Source of the DNA: an uncultured Clostridia bacterium
GTDB taxonomy: Bacteria > Bacillota > Clostridia > Lachnospirales > CAG-274
DNA length: 64,000 nucleotides
NCBI GenBank assembly: GCA_944381435.1
Contig: CALWLD010000002.1
Span: 1-64,000 of the forward strand
Direction of reading: 5' to 3'
The notes beneath the pieces were generated by a model that did no database searches, was not told where the DNA came from, and saw nothing but the letters and a program-made list of their open reading frames with translations. The position numbers and the translations under genes were made by a program. Positions 45,936 through 54,629 of this stretch are shown one piece after another; positions within the stretch are counted from its first letter, which is position 1, and the number at the start of each line of letters is the position of its first letter.

Positions 45936-45972
45936 GAATGTTCCGCTGTTATGTAAGATAATAAGAACATTT
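45936..45972 (+). promoter_or_regulatory. Candidate L19 autoregulatory leader hairpin
   Basis: AATGTTC (45937-45943) pairs with GAACATT (45965-45971), with a CCGCTG loop start, in the rplS 5' leader. Position and the CCGCTG segment resemble the Firmicutes L19 leader, at which the protein represses its own synthesis. The assignment is by similarity of position and motif only. Confidence 0.5.
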
Positions 45973-45992
45973 AATTTGAAAGGGGATTACTT

Positions 45993-46352
45993 ATGAACAA
46001 TATTATTAGAGAAATTGAAAACGAACAACTTAAAAAAGACATTGCAGATTTTAACGTAGGTGATACTGTTAAAGTTTATGCTAAAGTTGTTGAAGGTACA
46101 AGAGAAAGAACACAGATGTTTGAAGGTACTGTTCTTAAAAGACAAAATGGCGGTGCTCGTGAAACATTTACTGTAAGAAGAATTTCTTATGGTGTTGGTG
46201 TAGAAAGAACTTGGCCTGTACATTCTCCAAGAATCGAAAAAATTGAAGTTGTTAGATACGGTATTGTTAGACGTGCTAAACTTAACTATCTTCGTGATAG
46301 AATTGGTAAATCTGCCAAAGTTAAAGAAGATATTAATAGAAGAAGTAAATAA
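45993..46352 (+). CDS. rplS: 50S ribosomal protein L19
   Basis: The protein has 119 residues, standard length. Diagnostic segments are [48 protein letters not shown] and [17 protein letters not shown]. It sits at the 30S-50S interface. GAAAGGGG precedes the ATG. It stands alone here, without the usual rpsP-rimM-trmD genes, with its own promoter and a strong terminator. Confidence 0.97.
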   Translation: MNNIIREIENEQLKKDIADFNVGDTVKVYAKVVEGTRERTQMFEGTVLKRQNGGARETFTVRRISYGVGVERTWPVHSPRIEKIEVVRYGIVRRAKLNYLRDRIGKSAKVKEDINRRSK

Positions 46353-46389
46353 AAATAAAGAGTGTCTATTTATTAGACACTCTTTATTT
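46353..46389 (+). terminator. rplS terminator
   Basis: A perfect 16-bp stem (46353-46368 with 46374-46389) has a 5-nt loop and a T-rich 3' end. Its flanks allow it to work for the convergent HD-domain gene as well. Confidence 0.85.
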
Positions 46390-46457
46390 TTATTTACTAA
46401 AGTTTTTTATATGAGATTTAGCTTAACACACCTTTAAGGAGTGTTATTGAAAGAAAA

Positions 46458-46497
46458 CTATTCAGATATAGCACCTTCTATTCAGATATAGCACCTT
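46458..46497. repeat. Exact 20-bp tandem duplication at the 3' end of the HD gene
   Basis: CTATTCAGATATAGCACCTT occurs twice head to tail (46458-46477 and 46478-46497). The second copy holds the last codons and stop of the HD-domain gene, and the first repeats them downstream, so the protein is not changed. It is a likely recent slippage event. Confidence 0.85.
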
Positions 46498-47005
46498 TAG
46501 AAAACATCTTCATTTTAGATATAGATCTATACCCTTGAACTGCAACTTCTGCAACAGCACAATATTTATCAACCCAACTTAAAATATAACTTTCTTTATA
46601 TTTAGGAAAAGATTCAGATAAAGGCCACATATGGTTTTTAATCGCATCTTTTTCTATTTCATTAAGCTCAGTTAAAGTTTGTGCATTTTTAAGGGCTTCT
46701 TTAGGGTGATGAAAAGCGTGATGTTGTTCTGTTTCAACTTTACGCCAATCATATAAATATAAATCGTGTAAAATACCTGCTCTAGCTACAGATTTATAGT
46801 CAAGACCTTTTCTTTTTGCCCATAAAAAGCTGTAATAAGCAACATTTAAGCTATGTTGTAATCTACTAGTGTTACAATGTTGCACAAAGTTATCAAGTTG
46901 TTTTACCTCGTCTAGATGTATTATATCTTTAATACATTCCATAAACTCTTGTGCTAATTCATCATCGTTATTAGTTAATCTTCTTTTAGACCAAATAGCT
47001 TTCAT
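46478..47005 (-). CDS. HD-domain phosphohydrolase
   Basis: The protein has 175 residues. Metal-binding residues of an HD domain are visible: His in RLQHSLNVAYYSF (about 51), the His-Asp pair in AGILHDLYLYDW (about 80), and later His residues in HHAFHHPKEAL and KNHMWP. HD proteins hydrolyse phosphoester bonds in nucleotides or related substrates; the substrate here is unknown. The start ATG follows GGGAAGTG on the minus strand. It is probably monocistronic, converging on rplS. Confidence 0.8.
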   Translation of the reverse strand: MKAIWSKRRLTNNDDELAQEFMECIKDIIHLDEVKQLDNFVQHCNTSRLQHSLNVAYYSFLWAKRKGLDYKSVARAGILHDLYLYDWRKVETEQHHAFHHPKEALKNAQTLTELNEIEKDAIKNHMWPLSESFPKYKESYILSWVDKYCAVAEVAVQGYRSISKMKMFSKGAISE

Positions 47006-47199
47006 TAAAAAAATTCACTTCCCTTTTAATAATTATAAATGGCTATCTCTGTAGTTAAAACAAAGTATACCTAGTCATTTACTATGTTATTATTATATCA
47101 CTTTCACATATAAATATCAATAAATTTTTATAGTAATTTATACCGAAAATTTATCATATTATATAATAACATTTGTTTTATTTTTAAGGAGGATTTTTC

Positions 47200-48480
47200 T
47201 TGGAACATATAAAAATTTCACAAAATAAACAGGAAAAAGTTGTTAAAACTTTAGAAGAAAAAAGTATTGGATATTTAAAATTTGGTATTTTTGATATAAC
47301 CGTAGCAAAGCCATTAGAGGGGGCTAAAATTGTTATAAGCGATGATAAACAAGACTTAATGACCCTTTTTACAGATAAATCTGGGCAGACAAAAGCTATA
47401 CCTTTAGAAACGCCCCCAATAGATTATTCTTTAGAACCTGATAGCCCTACACCTTATTCAATGTATAATGCACTTATAACAGCAGATGGATATGAAACAG
47501 AAGAAATAAAAGGTATACAAGTTTATGCTAATAATGAATCTATACAAGATATATATATGAAGCCTATTTCAATAGCTAAAAACCCAAGGGAGGTTATCAT
47601 AATACCACCACCTACTATTTATGGAGATTATCCTGCAAAAATACCAGAAGACGAAGAAAAGAACTTACAAAAAGAATCAGGTTTTATTGTATTAGATAAA
47701 GTTGTTATACCTGAGTTTATAGTAGTCCACGATGGAGACCCTAGCGATAACACAGCACCTAATTATTGGGTTCCGTATAAGGAATATATAAAGAATGTAG
47801 CATCAAGCGAAATATTTTCTACTTGGCCAGATGCAGCTATAAGAGCCAATATATTGGCTATAAATTCTTTTACGTTAAATAGAGTTTATACAGAATGGTA
47901 TAGGTCAAGAGGTAAAAACTTTACAATAACAAATTCTACAAGGTTTGACCAGTTTTTTGTTTATGGAAGAAATATTTTTGAAGAAATAAGCATAATAGTA
48001 GATGAAATGTTTACTACATATGTAAAAAGGCCTAACCAAAGACAACCGTTATTAACTCAATACTGTGATGGAAAGAGAGTAAGCTGTCCTAATTGGCTTA
48101 GTCAATGGGGTTCTAAATATTTAGCTGAAGAAGGATATAGCACAATACAAATATTAAGATATTATTATGGTAATGATATATTTTTAGAAAATGCAGAAAA
48201 AGTTAGCGGAGTACCATCTTCTTATCCAGGGTATCCTTTAGAGCTTGGAACAAGCGGGGAAGATGTTAGAACTATACAAAACCAATTAAACTCTATATCT
48301 AACAATTATCCTGCTATTAATAAACTAAAGGCTGATGGTATATTTGGAGACCAAACAAGAACAGCTGTTTTAACTTTTCAAAAAATATTTAATATGCCAC
48401 AGTCTGGTGTTGTAGATTTTTCTACTTGGTATGAAATATCCAAGGTTTTTGTTGCGGTAGAAAGAATATCTGAGTTATAA
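47200..48480 (+). CDS. SpoIID-like protein with peptidoglycan-binding domain
   Basis: The protein has 426 residues. The start is TTG, set by AAGGAGG. An N-terminal carboxypeptidase-regulatory-like beta domain (about 25-130) is followed by a region like SpoIID/LytB (about 190-300: VPYKEYIKNVASSEIFSTWP, then AIRANILAINSFTLNRV) and a C-terminal PG-binding domain (about 345-420: LELGTSGEDVRTIQNQLN and DGIFGDQTRTAVLTFQKIF). The combination points to cell wall or spore cortex remodelling. There is no classical signal peptide, so export is unclear. It is monocistronic and followed by a strong terminator. Confidence 0.75.
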   Translation: MEHIKISQNKQEKVVKTLEEKSIGYLKFGIFDITVAKPLEGAKIVISDDKQDLMTLFTDKSGQTKAIPLETPPIDYSLEPDSPTPYSMYNALITADGYETEEIKGIQVYANNESIQDIYMKPISIAKNPREVIIIPPPTIYGDYPAKIPEDEEKNLQKESGFIVLDKVVIPEFIVVHDGDPSDNTAPNYWVPYKEYIKNVASSEIFSTWPDAAIRANILAINSFTLNRVYTEWYRSRGKNFTITNSTRFDQFFVYGRNIFEEISIIVDEMFTTYVKRPNQRQPLLTQYCDGKRVSCPNWLSQWGSKYLAEEGYSTIQILRYYYGNDIFLENAEKVSGVPSSYPGYPLELGTSGEDVRTIQNQLNSISNNYPAINKLKADGIFGDQTRTAVLTFQKIFNMPQSGVVDFSTWYEISKVFVAVERISEL

Positions 48481-48489
48481 AGTAAATAT

Positions 48490-48522
48490 AAAAACTAGCT
48501 TTAAATTTTAAAGCTAGTTTTT
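48490..48522 (+). terminator. Terminator after the SpoIID-like gene
   Basis: A 15-bp perfect stem (48490-48504 with 48508-48522) ends in five T. Confidence 0.85.
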
Positions 48523-48561
48523 ATATTTATTTTAATTAAGAATAAAAAATAATTAAAGACA

Positions 48562-48588
48562 AAAAAAGTTGCATAAAGCAACTTTTTT
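48562..48588 (-). terminator. Terminator of tRNA-Leu
   Basis: AAAAAAGTTGC (48562-48572) pairs with 48578-48588 around a 5-nt loop. On the minus strand it lies 12 bases after the tRNA and ends in a run of T. Confidence 0.75.
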
Positions 48589-48600
48589 AAAGAATTTATA

Positions 48601-48679
48601 TGCGGACAGTGGGACTTGAACCCACACTCCTAGGAACTAGATTCTAAGTCTAGCGCGTCTGCCATTCCGCCATGTCCGC
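48601..48679 (-). tRNA. tRNA-Leu (anticodon UAG)
   Basis: On the minus strand the acceptor arms GCGGACA and TGTCCGC pair fully. The D arm contains GCGGAATGGCAGACGC, the anticodon stem is CTAGA/TCTAG with loop CTTAGAA (anticodon TAG), there is a short class II variable arm (TCC/GGA), and the T arm is GTGGG/CCCAC with TTCAAGT. The UAG anticodon reads CUA and related leucine codons. The discriminator is A. CCA is not encoded. Confidence 0.95.
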
Positions 48680-48698
48680 AAGTGGTTATTACTTGTAT

Positions 48699-48727
48699 AA
48701 TATAACATATATTTTTATATATGTCAA
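48699..48727 (-). promoter_or_regulatory. tRNA-Leu promoter
   Basis: On the minus strand, TTGACA (48722-48727) and TATATT (48699-48704) have a 17-base spacer, 20 bases before the tRNA. Confidence 0.75.
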
Positions 48728-49073
48728 CAAAAAAATAAAAATTTTTTTAAAAATTTTTCCATAAAGTATAAATTATCTTTAAAAAGCTTTAATAAATATA
48801 ATAATGAGTTATAAATAATATTAAATTATATTACTTAAAACATTTATAATACCACTTTATTTAATATGCAATATAATTTATATTTTATATCTTTTAGACA
48901 ATCTTAACATATTATATCTATTTTCTTATGTTTCTTATTACATCTGTATTATACCTAAACATTATAAAGGGTAAAATATATTATATTTATCTTTTCAAAA
49001 TATAAAAAATTTGATATAATATATATAGTTTATTACAATATATTATTTATAAATATAAATTTAGGAGGTATAT
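48728..49073. other. AT-rich intergenic region without a gene
   Basis: No credible reading frame or stable hairpin is seen. The right end carries a likely promoter for the Asp23 gene: TTTTCA at 48992-48997 and TATAAT at 49015-49020 with a 17-base spacer. Confidence 0.5.
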
Positions 49074-49439
49074 ATGGCTTTTTCAAATAATGATGGTATC
49101 GTTCAAATATCAGATGATGTTTTGGTAACCATAGTACAAACTGCTACATTAGAAATAGATGGTGTACACTCTATAAATAAAACTTTAGCAAATGAAATAA
49201 TAGGTAAGTTTGGGAAAAAATCATTTAAAGGCATTAGCATCTTAAATGAAAATAACAAGCTTACCATAAATATAAATTTAACTATAAAGCAAGATTATAA
49301 AATATTAGACGTTGCCAAAAATGTTCAACTTAAAGTAAAAAATGCAATAGAAAATATGACTGGATTAGAAATAGACAAAATAAATATAAATGTTGTTTCT
49401 ATTTGGTTAAACAAAAATACAGACAAAAAAGAAGACTAA
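49074..49439 (+). CDS. Asp23/Gls24 family protein (YqhY-like)
   Basis: The protein has 121 residues. The family pattern is visible: GIVQISDDVLVTIVQTATLEIDGV near the start and a second half with INLTIKQDYKILDVAKNVQLKVKNAIENMTGLEI. In Firmicutes this gene (yqhY) regularly stands before nusB and is linked to lipid or envelope homeostasis; its exact activity is not settled. A TAGGAGG site precedes the ATG. It opens the run of genes to recN. Confidence 0.88.
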   Translation: MAFSNNDGIVQISDDVLVTIVQTATLEIDGVHSINKTLANEIIGKFGKKSFKGISILNENNKLTININLTIKQDYKILDVAKNVQLKVKNAIENMTGLEIDKININVVSIWLNKNTDKKED

Positions 49440-49466
49440 ATTTATAATACAAAAGAGGTGACATAT

Positions 49467-49931
49467 ATGGAAGATTTGCATATGCCTGCAAAAAAAAGAA
49501 TAGAAACTAGAAGCAATACAAGAAACCACGTTTTTAACCTTGTATTTCAATTAGAATTTTTTGATATAGAAGAAAAAAATGAGATTTTAAACAAATACTA
49601 TGAAATTTTAGAAGCAGAAATAGCTTTAGAAACTAGAAAAGATGATGCTTTTGTTCCCCTAGAGATTAATAAAAAAATAATTGAGAAACAATTTTTAGGT
49701 ATAATAGATAATCTTGATGAAATAAACGAAAAAATCAAACAAAATTCACAAGGTTGGGATATAGAACGTATAGACAAGGTAGACTTAGCTATACTAAGGC
49801 TTGCTATTTATGAAATGTTATTTGATGATGTACCTGTAAAGGTTGCTATTAACGAAGCTATAGAGCTTTCTAAAGAATATAGCTCGGAAAAATCTTATAG
49901 ATTTATAAATGCGGTTTTAGGTAAAATTTAA
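49467..49931 (+). CDS. nusB: Transcription antitermination factor NusB
   Basis: The protein has 154 residues from ATG 49467; a GTG nine bases earlier lies within the AGAGGTG binding site. The all-helical NusB core is recognisable from RNHVFNLVFQLEFFD and the C-terminal WDIERIDKVDLAILRLAIYE, NEAIELSKEYSSEKSYRF and INAVLGKI. NusB with S10 (NusE) binds boxA RNA in rRNA antitermination. It is followed after 2 bases by xseA. Confidence 0.93.
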   Translation: MEDLHMPAKKRIETRSNTRNHVFNLVFQLEFFDIEEKNEILNKYYEILEAEIALETRKDDAFVPLEINKKIIEKQFLGIIDNLDEINEKIKQNSQGWDIERIDKVDLAILRLAIYEMLFDDVPVKVAINEAIELSKEYSSEKSYRFINAVLGKI

Positions 49932-49933
49932 GT

Positions 49934-51130
49934 ATGCCTATGAAAGAAAATATTTATACTGTATCACAGGTTAATAACTATATAAAAATCCTTTTGGAAG
50001 ATGATGTTTTACTTAATAACATTTATATAGAAGGTGAAATATCTAATCTAAAGATACATACCTCTGGACATATATATTTTACTATAAAAGATAGCGAATG
50101 TGCTTTAAATGCAGTTATGTATAAACAAGATGCACTAAATTTAAAAGAAGATATAAAAAATGGAACAAAAGTTATTTGTTTTGGATATATATCTTCTTAT
50201 ACTAAAACAGGACAATATCAGATATATGTAAAAAATATAAAGCCTAAAGGTCTTGGAGATGTTTTTTTAGATTTTGAAAAGCTTAAAGAAAAGCTTAAAA
50301 ATGAAGGATTATTTGATGAAGTATATAAGCTTGATATACCTAAAATGCCTAAAACAATAGGGGTTATAACATCTGAAACAGGGGCAGCCATAAGGGATAT
50401 TTTAAACATTGCAAAAAGAAGAAACCCAAGTGTTAAAATAATAATAATACCTGCTTTAATGCAAGGTAAAGATGCCCCTAATAGCATAATAAATGCTATA
50501 AATTTAGCTAACGAATATAAAAAACTAGATGTTATCATATTAGCACGTGGTGGTGGTAGCAAGGAAGACTTATGGGCTTTTAATGATGAGGATTTAGCAA
50601 GAGCTATTTTTTATTCATCTATACCTATTGTATCTGGCATAGGCCACGAGATAGATTTTACAATTGCAGATTTTGTTGCAGATTTTAGAGCACCAACACC
50701 ATCTGCTGCTATTGAAATTTGCTTACCTAAATATGAAGATTTAAAGGAAAAAGTATACAATAATTTTAACAAAATATATAGAGGTTTTAATGTAAAATAT
50801 GAACAGTGTGTGCTTAATTTAAAATTAATTACGCATAAAAATTGCTTTGTTAATTTTTTAGATATGATACTAAACTATGAAATTTTTGTTGATAATAATA
50901 TAGAAAAAATAGATAAAAGCTTACAATCTAAAATAAAAGAAAGCAAAATAGTTTTAAATGCTAACTTAGATAAAATAGAAGCTTTATCTCCTATAAATAT
51001 TTTAAAAAACGGTTATGCTATAGTAACTAGCAATAATAAAAATATAAAATCATCAAGGCTATTAAAAAAAGATGATGAAATAAATATAAAATTTTATGAT
51101 GGGGATAAAAAAGCAAAAATAATAGAATGA
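49934..51130 (+). CDS. xseA: Exodeoxyribonuclease VII large subunit
   Basis: The protein has 398 residues. An N-terminal OB-fold (about 5-105; YTVSQVNNYIK, EGEISNLKIHTSGHIYFTIKD) is followed by the catalytic domain with GVITSETGAAIRDI, ARGGGSKEDLWAFNDEDLARAI and SGIGHEIDFTIADFVADFRA, then APTPSAA. It degrades single-stranded DNA with XseB. The start is either ATG 49934 or 49940; no strong binding site decides. It follows nusB by 2 bases and precedes xseB by 7. Confidence 0.95.
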   Translation: MPMKENIYTVSQVNNYIKILLEDDVLLNNIYIEGEISNLKIHTSGHIYFTIKDSECALNAVMYKQDALNLKEDIKNGTKVICFGYISSYTKTGQYQIYVKNIKPKGLGDVFLDFEKLKEKLKNEGLFDEVYKLDIPKMPKTIGVITSETGAAIRDILNIAKRRNPSVKIIIIPALMQGKDAPNSIINAINLANEYKKLDVIILARGGGSKEDLWAFNDEDLARAIFYSSIPIVSGIGHEIDFTIADFVADFRAPTPSAAIEICLPKYEDLKEKVYNNFNKIYRGFNVKYEQCVLNLKLITHKNCFVNFLDMILNYEIFVDNNIEKIDKSLQSKIKESKIVLNANLDKIEALSPINILKNGYAIVTSNNKNIKSSRLLKKDDEINIKFYDGDKKAKIIE

Positions 51131-51137
51131 GGTTTTT

Positions 51138-51371
51138 ATGGCAAAGAAAAAAAGTTTTGAAAATTCTTTAAAAAGATTAGAGGAAATAGCAAATGAAATG
51201 GAACAAAGTGAAGTAAATCTTGATAAATCTTTAAAACTATATAAAGAAGGTGTTGAAGAGGCTGTTTTTTGCTCTAATTTTTTAAAAGAAATAGAACAAG
51301 AGGTTTATACGTTAAAAAAAGATGCAAACGATGTTTTTAAGCTTAAATCTTTTTATGATATGGAGGAATAA
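51138..51371 (+). CDS. xseB: Exodeoxyribonuclease VII small subunit
   Basis: The protein has 77 residues: FENSLKRLEEIANEMEQSEV then LDKSLKLYKEGVE, the typical XseB helical pattern. It binds the long helical arm of XseA to form the holoenzyme. It is placed directly between xseA and ispA, as in many Firmicutes. Confidence 0.93.
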   Translation: MAKKKSFENSLKRLEEIANEMEQSEVNLDKSLKLYKEGVEEAVFCSNFLKEIEQEVYTLKKDANDVFKLKSFYDMEE

Positions 51372-51373
51372 AA

Positions 51374-52252
51374 TTGAATACATTGTATAAAGAAACAGAT
51401 ATTATTAACATAATAAATAATGAGATATTAAGCTATTTAAAAAAATATGCTGGTAAAGAAATGTATGAACCTATGGAATATAGCATAAAAGCTGGGGGTA
51501 AACGCTTTAGACCTATGATAATGCTTTTACTATGTGAAGCTTTTAGCAATAACTATGAAGATTGTATACCTTTTGCGGTTGCTATAGAGTGTATACATAC
51601 TTATTCTTTAATACACGATGATTTACCTAGTATGGATAACGATGAACTTAGGCGAGGGTTGCCTACTTGTCATATAAAATTTGACGAGGCAACTGCTATT
51701 TTAGCAGGTGATGGACTTTTAAACATTGCCTTTGAAATTATGCTAGATAAAATACCAAATGATTTTAATAAAAAATACTTGTTAGCTACAAAATATATAT
51801 CAGATGCATCTGGTACAAAAGGTATGATAAAAGGACAGGCCTTAGATATTAAATATGAAAATACATCAATTAATAAAGAAATGCTTCTTGATATATATGA
51901 AAATAAAACAGGTAAACTTATATTAGCTAGTATGTTAGCAGGAGCTATTATAGGTGGGGCTAATGATGAGCAGTTAAAGCTTGTAAAAAATATAGCATAT
52001 AACATAGGCATTGCCTTCCAAATAAAAGATGACATACTTGATATAGAAGGTGATGAGAAAAAAATAGGAAAACCTATTAAAAGTGATATAAAAAACCATA
52101 AATCTACCTATGTTAGTATTTATGGTTTAGAAAAAGCTAAAGATGACTATCTTTTATTTTCTTCTACAGCTTTAAAAGGTCTAGAAGATTTAGGATTTAA
52201 AGAAAAATCTATTTATAAATATATAAAAAAGTTAATTTACAGAGATAATTAG
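51374..52252 (+). CDS. ispA: Geranylgeranyl/farnesyl diphosphate synthase
   Basis: The protein has 292 residues. The first Asp-rich motif is HDDLPSMDNDELRRG (about 82-96) and the second is FQIKDDILDIEGD (about 215-227), with GKRFRPMIM near the start. The two extra residues in the first motif (DDxxxxD) are typical of bacterial farnesyl diphosphate synthase. It condenses isopentenyl diphosphate units in the isoprenoid route that starts with Dxs, encoded two genes on. The start is TTG, two bases after the xseB stop, set by a GGAGG inside xseB. Confidence 0.93.
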   Translation: MNTLYKETDIINIINNEILSYLKKYAGKEMYEPMEYSIKAGGKRFRPMIMLLLCEAFSNNYEDCIPFAVAIECIHTYSLIHDDLPSMDNDELRRGLPTCHIKFDEATAILAGDGLLNIAFEIMLDKIPNDFNKKYLLATKYISDASGTKGMIKGQALDIKYENTSINKEMLLDIYENKTGKLILASMLAGAIIGGANDEQLKLVKNIAYNIGIAFQIKDDILDIEGDEKKIGKPIKSDIKNHKSTYVSIYGLEKAKDDYLLFSSTALKGLEDLGFKEKSIYKYIKKLIYRDN

Positions 52253-52276
52253 AATATACAGAATTAGGGTGATATT

Positions 52277-52720
52277 ATGACCATTTTAAATGATATTATA
52301 AACAATAAGATAATACAAGCTTCTGTTTTATCTTGGTTTGTAGCACAAGTTATAAAAATAATTATAGATTGTATAAAAAACAAAACGATAAATCCTGCAC
52401 TTATTGTAAGCTCTGGAGGTATGCCTAGCTCACATAGTTCTTTTGTTACTGCTCTTGCTTTCTCTACAGGGTTTCAGGAGGGCTTTGGCTCAACATTGTT
52501 TGCTATCACATTTGTTATAAGTATGGTGGTTATGTATGATGCATCTGGGGTAAGACGTGCTGCTGGTAAACAAGCAGAAGTATTAAATATTTTTATAGCA
52601 AACTTTGAAAAACACGGTATAAAAATAGATTCTAAATTAAAAGAGCTTTTAGGACATAGCCCTATAGAAGTTGTTGCTGGAGCTATCCTTGGCATTGTTA
52701 TTGCAGGTTTTATGTTTTAA
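52277..52720 (+). CDS. Divergent PAP2 family membrane protein
   Basis: The protein has 147 residues with about four hydrophobic segments. The family signature includes SSGGMPSSHSSFVTALAFSTG (about 45-65), VMYDASGVRRAAGKQAEVLN and LGHSPIEVVAGAILGI. The divergent PAP2 (DUF212, YuiD) family has the SSH and H...(E) residues of lipid phosphatases, and a role in undecaprenyl or prenyl phosphate turnover has been proposed. Location between ispA and dxs fits isoprenoid metabolism. AGGGTG precedes the ATG. Confidence 0.85.
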   Translation: MTILNDIINNKIIQASVLSWFVAQVIKIIIDCIKNKTINPALIVSSGGMPSSHSSFVTALAFSTGFQEGFGSTLFAITFVISMVVMYDASGVRRAAGKQAEVLNIFIANFEKHGIKIDSKLKELLGHSPIEVVAGAILGIVIAGFMF

Positions 52721-52745
52721 ATTTTATATATAAAGGAGGGCTAAA

Positions 52746-54629
52746 ATGTCATTTTTAGATAATATTAATAGTCCATCTGATTTAAAAAAACTTAACATAA
52801 AGGAATTAGATTGTTTAGCACAAGAAATAAGGGAATTTCTGATAAATTCTATTTCTAAAACAGGTGGACATTTAGCTTCTAATTTAGGTGTTATTGAGCT
52901 AACAATCGCCCTTAATTATTGTTTTGATTTTTCAAAAGATAAAATAGTATGGGATGTAGGGCATCAAGCTTATACTCATAAAATATTAACAGGTAGAAAA
53001 GACCTTTTTGATACCCTTAGAAAAAAAGACGGATTAAGCGGATTTCCCAAAACTGAAGAAAGTATATATGACCATTTTAACACAGGCCATAGCTCTACCT
53101 CTATATCGGCAAGCTTAGGCTTTGCAACTGCTAGAGATTTACTTGGTAAAAATTACAATGTTATATCTGTTATAGGTGATGGAGCTATGACAGGTGGTTT
53201 AGTTTATGAGGCTATGAACAACGCTGGTGCTAATAATAAAAAATTACTTATTATATTAAATGACAACCAAATGTCTATATCTGAAAATGTTGGTTCTATG
53301 AGCAAACATTTAAGTAGCCTTCGTTCAGCACCTGAATATTTAGAGGCAAAGCTAGATGTTAGAAAGTTTTTAGAACGATTTAACATAGTTGGTGATAGAA
53401 TAAATAAAGTTTTGGAAAAAACAAAAGAAGGTATAAAATATGCAATATTACCTAATGTAATGTTTGAGCAATTAGGCATAAAATATATAGGCCCTATAGA
53501 TGGACACGACATAAACGGTCTTATTAAGGCTTTAAATAATGTAAAAAATATTAATAAGCCGGTAATGCTTCATATCATAACTAAAAAAGGGCTTGGATAT
53601 ATACACGCAGAAAACGAACCTTACAATTATCACGGAGTTGCTCCTTTTGATACAAAAACAGGAAAATCTGTAACTAATAAACAAGAAACTTACTCTGATG
53701 TTTTTGGAAAGTTTATGGTAAAAGAAGCTAACCGTAACAAAAAACTTGTTGCTATAACTGCTGCTATGCCTTCTGGTACTGGTCTTTCTTTCTTTTCTAA
53801 AGTATACCCTGATAGAATTTTTGATGTAGGCATAGCAGAAGAGCACGCTGTTATATTTGCTGGTGGGCTTGCTATGGGTGGTTTTGTTCCTGTTTTTGCA
53901 GTATATTCTACATTTTTACAAAGAGGGTATGACCAGATAATACACGATATATGTATACAAAATTTACACGTTGTTTTTGCTATAGATAGAGCAGGGGTTG
54001 TTGGAGATGATGGTGAAACTCATCAAGGGATATTTGATATTTCATATCTTTCTCATATACCTAATTTAACTCTACTAGCACCTAAAGATAAAGAAGAGCT
54101 TATAGAAATGTTAGATTTTTCTATAAATAAACATAAGGGACCAATAGCTATAAGATATCCTAAGGGTATTGCTTGTGATATCCCTGTAGATAACAAACAA
54201 GAAATACAATTTGCAAAATGTGAAATTATAAAACAAAAAGGTAATATTGCCATTATAACTGTGGGGACTATTATAAAAAACGTTATTCCTGCTTATGAAA
54301 GGTTATTAAATGAAGGATATAATATTTCCCTTATAAATGCAAGGTTTATATCTCCTATAGATAAGGGGCTTATTGATAATATAAGAGATAATTTTGAATA
54401 CATCTTTACTGTAGAAGAAAATGTTTTTAAAGGCGGTTTTGGCTCAAACCTTATATCTGAACTTATGAAAAATGAAATATTTAATAAGAAAGTATATCCT
54501 ATTTCTTATAAAGATGAATATATAGAACAAGCTAGCATAAATGAGCTACATATAAAATATGGTTTAGATGAAGATAGTATATACAAAACAATAAAAAATA
54601 AGATAGGAAATATAAAAGATGGAAACTAG
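52746..54629 (+). CDS. dxs: 1-deoxy-D-xylulose-5-phosphate synthase
   Basis: The protein has 627 residues, full length. The thiamine diphosphate site shows GDGAMTGGLVYEAMNNAG and NDNQMSISENVG. The transketolase pyrimidine-binding domain has DVGIAEEHAVIFAGGLA (catalytic Glu) and DRAGVVGDDGETHQG, and the C-terminal domain has SLINARFISPID. It makes DXP from pyruvate and glyceraldehyde 3-phosphate, the first step of the MEP isoprenoid pathway and also a thiamine and pyridoxal precursor. AAGGAGGG precedes the ATG. It overlaps tlyA by 11 bases. Confidence 0.96.
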   Translation: MSFLDNINSPSDLKKLNIKELDCLAQEIREFLINSISKTGGHLASNLGVIELTIALNYCFDFSKDKIVWDVGHQAYTHKILTGRKDLFDTLRKKDGLSGFPKTEESIYDHFNTGHSSTSISASLGFATARDLLGKNYNVISVIGDGAMTGGLVYEAMNNAGANNKKLLIILNDNQMSISENVGSMSKHLSSLRSAPEYLEAKLDVRKFLERFNIVGDRINKVLEKTKEGIKYAILPNVMFEQLGIKYIGPIDGHDINGLIKALNNVKNINKPVMLHIITKKGLGYIHAENEPYNYHGVAPFDTKTGKSVTNKQETYSDVFGKFMVKEANRNKKLVAITAAMPSGTGLSFFSKVYPDRIFDVGIAEEHAVIFAGGLAMGGFVPVFAVYSTFLQRGYDQIIHDICIQNLHVVFAIDRAGVVGDDGETHQGIFDISYLSHIPNLTLLAPKDKEELIEMLDFSINKHKGPIAIRYPKGIACDIPVDNKQEIQFAKCEIIKQKGNIAIITVGTIIKNVIPAYERLLNEGYNISLINARFISPIDKGLIDNIRDNFEYIFTVEENVFKGGFGSNLISELMKNEIFNKKVYPISYKDEYIEQASINELHIKYGLDEDSIYKTIKNKIGNIKDGN

